A stretch of 47,317 nt of DNA, from contig DWWA01000050.1 of NCBI GenBank assembly GCA_019119935.1, positions 1-47,317 of the forward strand, read 5' to 3'. A program made the translations under genes and the position numbers. Numbering within the stretch: the stretch's first letter is position 1; each line of letters opens with the position of its first letter. Shown piece after piece: positions 32,524 to 39,665 of the stretch. The notes under the pieces are model-generated. The model did no database searches. It worked only from the letters and a program-made list of their open reading frames with translations, and had not been told where the DNA came from. Source of the DNA: Candidatus Ruthenibacterium merdavium (GTDB lineage Bacteria; Bacillota; Clostridia; Oscillospirales; Ruminococcaceae).

Positions 32524-34914
32524 TTACGCTGCGTGTTTTGTGCAAACCGGAGGGATATCGCTGGCACGATAATAACCTGTTTTTGTTCTCCAACAGCGAT
32601 CACCGGCAAGCTGCCCCGTTTCAACACAGTATTTCAGCTCCTGCACACTTGCATCTGGTGTAAACTCTTTCTGCTGTAAATTGCTCTGCGCCTGCTGCAT
32701 GACAGAGCGCCATGCACGCACGGTTTCCTGCGTTCCATTCGTCAGGTTGAGCGATGCACCGGAATCGTAACCATACCATGTAGCAGTGACATAATACGGC
32801 GTCATGCCCACAAACCAGAAATCACGGTTATCCGAGCTTGTTCCGGTTTTGCCAATGCTCTCCATCCCTCCGGACAAAGCATAGCCCGAAGCCGTTCCCG
32901 CGCCCTCCATGACGCCTTTCAGCATACGATTCATCACCCAAGCTGTATCGGCGGAGATAACCTGCTTTGTTTCAATCTTCGGGGTTAAGAGTTCTTTGCC
33001 TGTTCCTGTTTGAACGCTTTCATAGCTGTGAAGCGTTGTAAACGTACCGCCCGAGCCAAACATCATATAGGCACCTGCCAGCTCATAAGGGGTAACGCCG
33101 TAAGTCGAAGAGCCCAGTACCATCGGGCCAAGGTCACGGTCTTTTTCCGTAAAGCTCGTGATGTGAAGCGAATTTGTCACAAAGTCATAGATATTATTGC
33201 TGCCAACAAGTTCGCCCACACGCACGGCAACTGTGTTGACACTCTGTGCCAGCGCATCGGCTACCAATATATCATCCTGAGTATACGTCAGGGTCACATT
33301 GGCGGGCCAAGGCTTGCTTTCTCCTGTTTCTTCATCCACTTCGTCGCGCACAGGTGCATCCAAAAGCGGTGTTGACCAGTTAATTTTATTTTGTTCCAGC
33401 GCCAATACATACGGGCCAATCGGCTTCATTGTGCTGCCCACTTGACGCAATGCGTCTGTGCCGCGGTTAAACGCGCGCGAAAGCTCTTTTTCTTCCACGC
33501 TGCCGACGACAGCGCACAGTCTTCCGGTGTAATCGACACTCACCATCGCCGCTTCGGGATATTCTGTTGCCTTCTGCGTAACGGGGCTTCCCGTTTCGTC
33601 TACAACCGGATTGCCTTCCTCATCATAAACATATTCGGTGCCTGCAATTCCGGGCCCGCCGAAAAATGCGCCGCCTGTCATCTTTTCTTCCATGATGCGC
33701 TGCAGCTCGGGATCTACCGTGGTATAAATGCGTAAACCGCCGTTATAAAGCAAAGAGGTCACCTGCTCTTTGTTCAGCCCATACTGCTGGGTAAGATCTG
33801 CCGACACATCTTCAATCACCTGATCGGTAAACCACGACGTAACGCCTGTCGGCTCAACATCAACCGTACCGGGGTCAAGATTCAGCGGTTCTGCCAAAGC
33901 AGATTCATATTCCTCTTTTGTAATATAACCTTGGTCGTGCATTTCCTGCAAAATATAATCGCGCCGTGAAAGATTATTTTCGGGATAACGCACCGGGTCA
34001 TAACGGCTGGGATTTTTGGTAATCGCCGCCAACGAAGCGCACTGTGCAAGTGAAAGCTCACTGACAGGCTTATTGAACAGTTTCATGCTCTCTGCCTGTA
34101 CGCCGGCGGTGTTTCCTGTCATACCGATAACGTTCAAATACGCTTCCAAAATTGTATTTTTATCATATGTTCTGTCCAGCTCCAGTGCGCGCCAAATTTC
34201 ACGCACTTTGCGCATATATCCGTCAAAGCCGCCCGCTTCATCGTCGCCGAGCAGGTTTTTAATCAGCTGCTGGTCAATCGTAGAAGCTCCCTGCTTAATT
34301 CCGTCATCGCCGCCGAAATAAGTTCCGGTCAGCATCTTTTTTGCTTCATTCAAAACCGCAAAAATTGTACGCTTCCAGCTAACGCCGCTGTGTTTGTAAA
34401 AGTCACGGTCTTCCACCGCAACAAATGCGTGCTGCAGATAAAGAGGAATTTCCTCCAAAGGCACCCAAATGCGCTGCTGTGTTGCGCGAAGGAAGGCGTA
34501 TTCCTCCCATTCACCCGTTTCCCGATTCTGTGCGTATAAAACCGTAGAATCGCGGTAAGGCAGCTGCTCCAAGCTCAGCCACAAAAAATCATTGACGGTT
34601 GCTCTTTTTAAGTAGGAAAGAAGCACTCCGCCTGTTACAACCCCCAGCAGCAGCACAACAACCGCCAAACGCAGCAGCAGTTTTCTCCAAAAATGCTTTT
34701 TTGACTTTCGCGGCTCCTGTTCCGGCTGCGGCATACCTTCATCCGGCTCTCTTCTCAGATTTTGATCATCCCTGTAAGCCATTTCCTCACACTCTACTTC
34801 CAAATCCTCTGCAAACGCGCCCTCCACAGGCAAAGCGTCCGGCAGAATAACCCCTTTTTTTCGCTCCTGTACCAGATAACTTTCCGGTAATCGAATCATA
34901 CGTTTTTCTTCCAA
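32524..34914 (-). CDS. Class A penicillin-binding protein (transglycosylase/transpeptidase)
   Basis: A 796-residue bifunctional peptidoglycan synthase. An acidic cytoplasmic N-terminus of about 75 residues precedes a membrane anchor (78-101). The GT51 domain follows, with catalytic Glu168 in VAVEDRDFYKHSG and STIDQQLIKNLL at 211-222. The transpeptidase has the acylated Ser494 in STMK, SVN at 558-560 and KTG at 689-691. A short region after residue 765 contains paired cysteines. The TTG start at 34914 has AGGAGG 10 bases upstream; an ATG five codons later lacks spacing. An unusual inverted repeat lies in its leader. It would build septal or side-wall peptidoglycan at the outer membrane face. 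Confidence 0.93.
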   Translation of the reverse strand: MEEKRMIRLPESYLVQERKKGVILPDALPVEGAFAEDLEVECEEMAYRDDQNLRREPDEGMPQPEQEPRKSKKHFWRKLLLRLAVVVLLLGVVTGGVLLSYLKRATVNDFLWLSLEQLPYRDSTVLYAQNRETGEWEEYAFLRATQQRIWVPLEEIPLYLQHAFVAVEDRDFYKHSGVSWKRTIFAVLNEAKKMLTGTYFGGDDGIKQGASTIDQQLIKNLLGDDEAGGFDGYMRKVREIWRALELDRTYDKNTILEAYLNVIGMTGNTAGVQAESMKLFNKPVSELSLAQCASLAAITKNPSRYDPVRYPENNLSRRDYILQEMHDQGYITKEEYESALAEPLNLDPGTVDVEPTGVTSWFTDQVIEDVSADLTQQYGLNKEQVTSLLYNGGLRIYTTVDPELQRIMEEKMTGGAFFGGPGIAGTEYVYDEEGNPVVDETGSPVTQKATEYPEAAMVSVDYTGRLCAVVGSVEEKELSRAFNRGTDALRQVGSTMKPIGPYVLALEQNKINWSTPLLDAPVRDEVDEETGESKPWPANVTLTYTQDDILVADALAQSVNTVAVRVGELVGSNNIYDFVTNSLHITSFTEKDRDLGPMVLGSSTYGVTPYELAGAYMMFGSGGTFTTLHSYESVQTGTGKELLTPKIETKQVISADTAWVMNRMLKGVMEGAGTASGYALSGGMESIGKTGTSSDNRDFWFVGMTPYYVTATWYGYDSGASLNLTNGTQETVRAWRSVMQQAQSNLQQKEFTPDASVQELKYCVETGQLAGDRCWRTKTGYYRASDIPPVCTKHAA

Positions 34915-34953
34915 AGCACCGGCCCCTCCTTGCCCGACACTGTCTGCGGCATT

Positions 34954-34993
34954 GTTATATGGGCAAACGCCAAAAGCGTCCTAACCATATAAC
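34954..34993. repeat. Nested inverted repeat upstream of the penicillin-binding protein gene
   Basis: Outer arms GTTATATGG (34954-34962) and CCATATAAC (34985-34993) are perfect complements. An inner ACGC-CAAAA-GCGT stem lies between them. The block is 40 bases upstream of the TTG start and could be an operator dyad or a leader hairpin. Confidence 0.55.
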
Positions 34994-35108
34994 GACACAC
35001 TCTTCTCATGATATTCAAAAGCCTGTCGTTTTTTACCGCACCTTTTCTTTACATTCCGGATGACAGCCGAGCGTATAGCGTTTTTTTGCACGATGCCGTA
35101 CAGCCGTT

Positions 35109-35312
35109 TTATTTCTTCGCGAGCTTGGTGCGCGTGCCATCGCTGTTCACGATAACCGTGCGATCCAGCTGCGTTTTGAGTGAATGTTTCATCGCATCAA
35201 TGTACTCACGGCGCAAGATTGCCTGCTCTTGCTGTTCCTGCTCGTTCAAGCCCTCTTGCGTGCGGCTTTTGGCCGCCAATTCATTGATGCGCGCAATTTT
35301 TTCCTGTGTCAT
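35109..35312 (-). CDS. DUF896 (YnzC/YneP-type) small protein
   Basis: A 67-residue protein of the DUF896/UPF0291 family (PF05979), usual in Firmicutes. It begins TQEKIARINELAAKSR and continues with EQEQQEQAILRREYIDAMK, forming the two-helix hairpin of the family, then a basic flexible tail ending in TKLAKK. The ATG at 35312 has GGAGG 7 bases upstream; the longer frame upstream is non-coding and crosses the promoter. B. subtilis YnzC is part of an SOS-controlled group, but no function is established and no LexA box is apparent here. Confidence 0.88.
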   Translation of the reverse strand: MTQEKIARINELAAKSRTQEGLNEQEQQEQAILRREYIDAMKHSLKTQLDRTVIVNSDGTRTKLAKK

Positions 35313-35403
35313 AAAATTTCCTCCGTTCGCCGGCCGCAGGCACATGGCTCTTTCATCATAACCATCGCTGCGCCTAAACGCATTATCTTTCACAATCTGT
35401 TTT

Positions 35404-35432
35404 ATTATACCACTTTTTTTGAAAGAACGCAA
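35404..35432 (-). promoter_or_regulatory. Promoter of the DUF896 gene
   Basis: Minus-strand TTGCGT (35427-35432) and a perfect TATAAT (35404-35409) with a 17-base spacer lie about 92 bases upstream of the start. Confidence 0.62.
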
Positions 35433-35508
35433 AAAGCGCGTCAGACTTGCAAAAAAACAAGACCGGCGCGCCCTTTGCTGTGAAAAGAAGTGAAGGAGGA
35501 AAAAGTTT

Positions 35509-35604
35509 ATGAAAACACGCACATTTGTGCATGAGAAGCGGTTGACGCCGAACGGAAGCAAACGATCGTCTGCGACGATTCGGCTTTTTTATTATTCTAT
35601 GTAG
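35509..35604 (+). CDS. Possible small ORF (31 codons) with strong ribosome binding site
   Basis: An ATG at 35509 follows GGAGGAAAAAGTTT, an optimal ribosome binding site, and opens a frame of 31 codons (start MKTRTFVHEKRLTPNGS) that ends with TAG at 35604. The peptide is strongly basic. Its second half overlaps a hairpin: GCCGAA/TTCGGC outer arms and ATCGTC/GACGAT inner arms, followed by TTTTTT. The layout could be a leader peptide with attenuator or a small RNA with a translated 5' part. No clear promoter is visible and there are no homologues that I recognise, so I keep confidence low. Confidence 0.35.
   Translation: MKTRTFVHEKRLTPNGSKRSSATIRLFYYSM
35549..35592 (+). terminator. Terminator-like hairpin inside the small ORF
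   Basis: Outer arms GCCGAA and TTCGGC, a 12-base one-sided bulge, and an inner ATCGTC-TGC-GACGAT stem are followed by TTTTTT on the plus strand. No larger plus-strand gene precedes it, which implies a short transcript starting near 35.4-35.5 kb. Confidence 0.45.
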
Positions 35605-35950
35605 CGGGAAGTGTTCTTCCCGATGCATTTATCTTACCGAAGATTTGTGAAGGAAGTATGTTGGATGTTTTAACCTTTTTGTAATAATTTCAAAAAAGCT
35701 TGTGTTAAGATGATTTTCAAAGGAAAAGAATTTATTAATTTTCTTGCGTTTATTAGAAAATATCAAGCAATAAAACAAAGTTTTTTACGATTCTAAGCTA
35801 AGTTTACCTGCCCGGATCTTTCTTTACAAAAGCTTGCTCCTTCAAAAAGCAGTTGATTTCCTCTTTCTTTTTTCCCCATTTTGCGTTATGATGAATAATA
35901 ATTTCACCTTTATATTGCATTTGCCTTTCAAGGGAGGAAAGGAACTTTTT
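35605..35950. other. AT-rich intergenic region upstream of queH
   Basis: This stretch of about 345 bases holds no convincing gene. It is more AT-rich than its surroundings and has several near-promoter sequences (for example TTAAGAT near 35.70 kb and TTATGAT near 35.89 kb) but none with a good -35 at proper spacing. I looked for a preQ1 riboswitch because of queH and did not see one. Confidence 0.5.
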
Positions 35951-36619
35951 ATGAAGCAAAATTTTCAACTGGAAATGGAAAAACTGATTGATTCTCTTGG
36001 CGGCGAGCGCAAAACGCTGCTTTTACACAGCTGCTGTGCGCCCTGTTCCAGCTACGTGCTGGAAACACTTTGCCGTCATTTTGATATCACGGTTGATTAT
36101 TATAACCCCAACATTGACACTGCCGAGGAGTATGAAATGCGTGCCAAAGAACAATGCCGTTTCGCCTGCGAGGCGGCGCTTGCGTTCCCTGTGAAGGTTC
36201 ATGTAGAGCCTTATCGGCCGTCTGAATTTTATGAGGCGGTAAAGGGGCTGGAACAAATTCCCGAGGGCGGAGAGCGCTGTTTTGCTTGCTATCGCCTGCG
36301 TTTAGAGCAGGCCGCAAAGCTTTGCCGCGAAGGAAATTACGACTACTTTTGCACCACGCTTTCCATCAGCCCGCATAAAAACGCGCAAAAGCTCAATGAA
36401 ATCGGGTTGGAAATGGCAGAAAAATACGGTGTCAAATGGCTGTTTTCCGATTTTAAAAAGAAAAACGGCTTTCGCCGAAGTACAGAGCTTTCCGATACTT
36501 ATGACATGTACCGTCAGGATTACTGCGGCTGTGTATTTTCCCGTCAGGAGCGTCTGGCAGCACAAAAAAGCACATGCAGCGTATGTGAACCCCCTGCGGA
36601 AGCGAAACCTGAATTTTAA
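35951..36619 (+). CDS. queH: Epoxyqueuosine reductase QueH
   Basis: A 222-residue protein of the QueH family (PF02677, formerly DUF208), which reduces epoxyqueuosine in tRNA to queuosine, the last step of the pathway, and replaces the unrelated QueG. The conserved cysteine motif HSCCAPCSSYV is at about 26-36, CFACYRLR at about 99-106 and DYCGCVFS near the end; these bind an iron-sulfur cluster and a second metal. The start MKQNFQLEME at 35951 has AAAGGAA 6 bases upstream; the frame open from 35834 is an AT-rich extension. It is a single gene, closed by a strong palindromic terminator. Confidence 0.92.
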   Translation: MKQNFQLEMEKLIDSLGGERKTLLLHSCCAPCSSYVLETLCRHFDITVDYYNPNIDTAEEYEMRAKEQCRFACEAALAFPVKVHVEPYRPSEFYEAVKGLEQIPEGGERCFACYRLRLEQAAKLCREGNYDYFCTTLSISPHKNAQKLNEIGLEMAEKYGVKWLFSDFKKKNGFRRSTELSDTYDMYRQDYCGCVFSRQERLAAQKSTCSVCEPPAEAKPEF

Positions 36620-36701
36620 TCAATCTTTTTCCATAAAAAGCGTGTGTACAGTTAAAAAGAGACCATACACAATAAGCAACCATACAGCTGATTTCTGCAT
36701 C

Positions 36702-36744
36702 AATATGGGGCATCTGCAAAATTTGCAGATGCCCCATATTTTCC
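36702..36744 (+). terminator. Perfect 19-bp palindromic terminator after queH
   Basis: AATATGGGGCATCTGCAAA (36702-36720) and its exact complement (36722-36740) are separated by one base and followed by TTTT. It could act on both strands. The near absence of a loop is unusual for a terminator and would also permit cruciform extrusion. Confidence 0.6.
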
Positions 36745-36913
36745 CCTAGCTCTTGTGTACTCGAGAATTGAGTTTAGCATTTTCTTGAATCCTTCGTTGA
36801 AGTCTGAAACTCTACCTGCCTATCCGCAGAAAAAGAGGGCATCCATTTTTTTACTACCCTTGCAGGCAGCTATGATTTTATCACTTGAAAAATGAAAAGT
36901 CATACACCATTCT
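36745..36913. other. Intergenic stretch without recognised gene
   Basis: Nothing convincing is encoded here. On the minus strand one frame runs for about 45 codons toward and through the palindrome, but it is interrupted by a TAG and resembles no family I know. It may be a decayed gene remnant. Confidence 0.4.
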
Positions 36914-37258
36914 TTACAGCTCTCCACAAGGAATGATAGCTTTCTCATAACAAACAGCTAATTTATCTAACCATTCATCAGCGTAGTTTAAAACTTTGCC
37001 ATCTGCAATTAATCCAAAATCATCAGAAATATATCCCGCCAGCTCGTCATTGTGCGATTTTTCGTAAACTGTAACAAATGCTTTTTTCTCGATCTCTGTA
37101 GTATCATCAAATTTCTTCCCTTTTTTTAGTTCTTTTATCTCCCGGTAAACTCTCATCCACTCACTATCAAAAGGATCACTTTCCCTTTTACCTAAAATGT
37201 CATCAATATCCAATTCTTCATATTGAATGTTATTTAATTTGTTTAGTAGCTCAACCAT
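36914..37258 (-). CDS. Uncharacterised acidic 114-residue protein
   Basis: No family recognised. The protein is small, acidic, soluble and mostly helical (MVELLNKLNNIQYEELDIDD at the start, LADEWLDKL-like helix near the end). Its coding sequence is clearly richer in A and T than its neighbours, with codons such as AAA, GAT and TTA dominant, which suggests recent acquisition. In size and charge it resembles immunity proteins of polymorphic toxin systems, but no toxin gene is next to it. The start has AAAGGGAG 7 bases upstream. Confidence 0.65.
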   Translation of the reverse strand: MVELLNKLNNIQYEELDIDDILGKRESDPFDSEWMRVYREIKELKKGKKFDDTTEIEKKAFVTVYEKSHNDELAGYISDDFGLIADGKVLNYADEWLDKLAVCYEKAIIPCGEL

Positions 37259-37372
37259 ATCACAATCTCCCTTTAACTTTGGTTTCTTAGTCCGTATCTT
37301 TTATGCAAAAAATGGGTGTAGCCAACGCTGCACCCACGTTTTTTGTCATTGATTTATTTTTAAGAAAACAGC

Positions 37373-38491
37373 TTATTTTTGCTCCCAAATGGGGTCTTTC
37401 AGCATCCAACGGCCAAAGGCATCTTTTTCAAAGAGGTCTTTGTTGTAAAAGCCGTCTAAAATTTCCCAAAATTCTTTTTCGCTGTATCCGCAGAACGCGC
37501 AGAAATCACGCACACACAAGGGGTCGAGCGCACCGTCACGCTCTCTGATGACAGGAATCGCTTCCTCGCGCGTCATCATCCCGTAACGGATATAGCGAGC
37601 CGTATAATCGGTTGCCGCCGCGTGGCCGAACTTCGGATATTTGAGCCAAGAGTGCACAAGATATGCGCGCGAATCAATTTGGTCGAAGTTTTCCGCATGA
37701 TGGGTGCGGTCCCATTCATGCGTCAGGTCATGGAAACCGCGCTTTTTCGCGAGCATATAGTTCTTGTAGCTGTTCCACGGCAGGAAATAGCTCATATAGA
37801 ACGGGTCCAAACGCGACAGCTCCTCGGCACTCGGGGCCTGCGTCAGAACGAGATCGTTCTCAGATACTCCGTAGCTGAGCAGCTCTTCCATGGGGAAGCC
37901 AACGGCAACGCCGTTTTCAATTTGGCCCATCGCAGAGTAAGTTTCCTCGTCGCTGTTGCCGCCGTATTCAAAGCTGACATTTTCGCCGTAGCACAAAAAC
38001 GGCGTGTTGAACTTCGCCGCCATGTGCAGCGGGAAGGTGTAAATCAAGCGGTCGACATACCACGTCGGTTTTCCGTACTTTTCAAAAAACACGCGCATCA
38101 GCTTTTTCTGTGCTTTAATGTTCGGCTTGCAGGAAATAATCGTGCATCCAAACTCTTCGCTGATGTTTTTCAAATTGTGCTTACCCGCTTCTGTCATGGG
38201 GAAATTATCTTCCACGCTGAACAAAATGGGGTTCATTTTCATGACTTCTTTCAGAATATACACCTGAAAATGACTGTCTTTTCCGCCGGAAACCGCCACG
38301 GCACAATCATAGCCCCCCGGGCCGTTCATGCCGCGATATTTATCGCACATGGCCTCAAACTCTTTCCAGCGTTTGTCCCAGTCAACATTTTTTCTCTGCT
38401 CATAATGACGGCAGGCACTGCATACGCCCTGCTCGTCAAACGTAATACCGGGACGTGTATCCGGCATGGTGCATTTGGTACAATATTTCAT
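37373..38491 (-). CDS. N-acetyl sugar amidotransferase (WbpG/PseA-like PP-loop enzyme)
   Basis: A 372-residue PP-loop ATPase. Cysteine pairs CTKC (4-7) and CSAC (24-27) form a zinc site, followed by the ATP loop SGGKDS at 68-73. A further CAFCGYSEKEFW motif near the C-terminus is also conserved. This architecture is that of WbpG and PseA/LegA-type enzymes that turn an acetamido group of a nucleotide sugar or nonulosonic acid into acetamidino. HisH/HisF-like ammonia donors of the Pseudomonas type are absent, as in Campylobacter PseA. Start MKYCTKC at 38491 has GGAG 8 bases upstream. It is the last gene of the iscS-thiI-cinA unit, and its likely substrate is a sugar of the legionaminic acid locus. 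Confidence 0.85.
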   Translation of the reverse strand: MKYCTKCTMPDTRPGITFDEQGVCSACRHYEQRKNVDWDKRWKEFEAMCDKYRGMNGPGGYDCAVAVSGGKDSHFQVYILKEVMKMNPILFSVEDNFPMTEAGKHNLKNISEEFGCTIISCKPNIKAQKKLMRVFFEKYGKPTWYVDRLIYTFPLHMAAKFNTPFLCYGENVSFEYGGNSDEETYSAMGQIENGVAVGFPMEELLSYGVSENDLVLTQAPSAEELSRLDPFYMSYFLPWNSYKNYMLAKKRGFHDLTHEWDRTHHAENFDQIDSRAYLVHSWLKYPKFGHAAATDYTARYIRYGMMTREEAIPVIRERDGALDPLCVRDFCAFCGYSEKEFWEILDGFYNKDLFEKDAFGRWMLKDPIWEQK

Positions 38492-38529
38492 TGGTATCAC
38501 TCCTTGTGTTTTGCGCGCACTGTCTGAAA

Positions 38530-39618
38530 TTATGCAAAGGGATGAATTTCACCGTTTGCATCAGGCTGAGCCTGCTCGCTTTGCGCTGTGCTTTGTGCTT
38601 GTGCCGCAGCGCTGTCGGTGCCGCTCGCAGCCACGGCAGACTGTGAATTCGGCACACTTTGCACGGTGCTGTCAGTTTGCGGCACTGAGTTTGCCGCAGC
38701 GGAATCCGAAACGACCGCAGAGGTTGTTTGGCTGGTCGAAGCGGCAATGGTATCCCCGCCGCCCGTAATCGAGAACGTCGTAAAGAAATACCAGCACGCC
38801 GCACCGAGCGCAATCAGCAAAACAGCCAGAATAATCACCGGAACGAGGTAAGGGTTATCCGGCTTTTTGTCTACCGGATGCTCCCAATCCAAATCTCCGC
38901 CGGCCTTGAACGCGCGTGCATTGACAACCTGTATATGCGACATCAAACGGCGAACAATATCCAGCGCAGCCAAAGCGGCGCGTTTACCGGCATCTTTGCC
39001 CTGCTCCATCTGACGCACATAAACGTATCCTCGATAGTATACCCCGACAAACAGGCTTTGCTCTGTGGGAACAACCGAAACGCCCACGTCAGCGCGCGAA
39101 CACTTTGCCGCCGCCTCGGCACGCACGGAAGCCGCCTGTGCCGCGTTTGCGCCGCCGGCACATTTTTTTGCTACTTCCTGCTTAATTTTCCCCATAATAC
39201 GCGGGTCATTATAGCTGGAATCGCCAAAATCAAACACACTGCTTCCGCGCCGTGTGTGAGAAAATTCCTCTGCCAGCAATGCGCCCGTTTTCGGGTCAGA
39301 CGCCGCAAGCAGGCATTCGTGCTCGATCAATTCTCCTGCCGCAAAATAAGCAAGGCTGCCCTTTCCTCGTCCGTACACCGTGTCCCCCAGCGCCTGCTCA
39401 AAGCGCTCGGCAACAGCTTCAGACAACTCCACCGCCGCCGCTTCTGCAATCGCATGGACAGTGATTACTACTAAAACTTCTCCGCACTGGCCATACAGGT
39501 TCAGCTTGACATTTTCCATTCCGGAAATCTGCTTTGCCGTTTCCTTTAAAATTGTCATATCCGGCTCATACATTCTGACAATGAGCTGTTTTTCCACCTT
39601 TTTTTCTAAGGCTTCCAT
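38530..39618 (-). CDS. CinA-related protein with membrane anchor and Ser/Ala-rich tail
   Basis: A 362-residue protein in tandem with cinA. Residues 1-75 match the CinA KH-like middle domain (compare GEVLVVITVHA here with GEVVIRVTAKA in CinA), and about 76-228 follow the CinA C-terminal amidase domain in outline (LGDTVYGRGKG, ASDPKTGALLAEEF, GDSSYNDPR). The ESCTGG motif of the active domain is altered to ASDPKTG, and the region of the catalytic lysine does not align cleanly, so it is probably inactive. A membrane helix at about 258-281 leads to a tail of about 80 residues rich in Ser, Ala, Thr and Gln. The N-terminal MoaB-like domain is absent. It resembles no protein I know by this architecture. 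Confidence 0.72.
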   Translation of the reverse strand: MEALEKKVEKQLIVRMYEPDMTILKETAKQISGMENVKLNLYGQCGEVLVVITVHAIAEAAAVELSEAVAERFEQALGDTVYGRGKGSLAYFAAGELIEHECLLAASDPKTGALLAEEFSHTRRGSSVFDFGDSSYNDPRIMGKIKQEVAKKCAGGANAAQAASVRAEAAAKCSRADVGVSVVPTEQSLFVGVYYRGYVYVRQMEQGKDAGKRAALAALDIVRRLMSHIQVVNARAFKAGGDLDWEHPVDKKPDNPYLVPVIILAVLLIALGAACWYFFTTFSITGGGDTIAASTSQTTSAVVSDSAAANSVPQTDSTVQSVPNSQSAVAASGTDSAAAQAQSTAQSEQAQPDANGEIHPFA

Positions 39619-39665
39619 GATTCATCCTCCTTTTTTGCACAATCCGAACTCTCACCCCATGTGCA

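Noticed and set aside
35605-35950. preQ1 riboswitch upstream of queH
   Set aside because: I looked for the short pseudoknot pattern and found no matching sequence.
36700-36870. Minus-strand reading frame with an in-frame TAG and peptide running through the palindrome
   Set aside because: No homology recognised, interrupted by a stop, and its end is a terminator-like palindrome. I considered amber readthrough but nothing supports it.
36914-37258. Toxin-antitoxin module
   Set aside because: Only one small gene is present, and no partner of matching size or orientation lies next to it.
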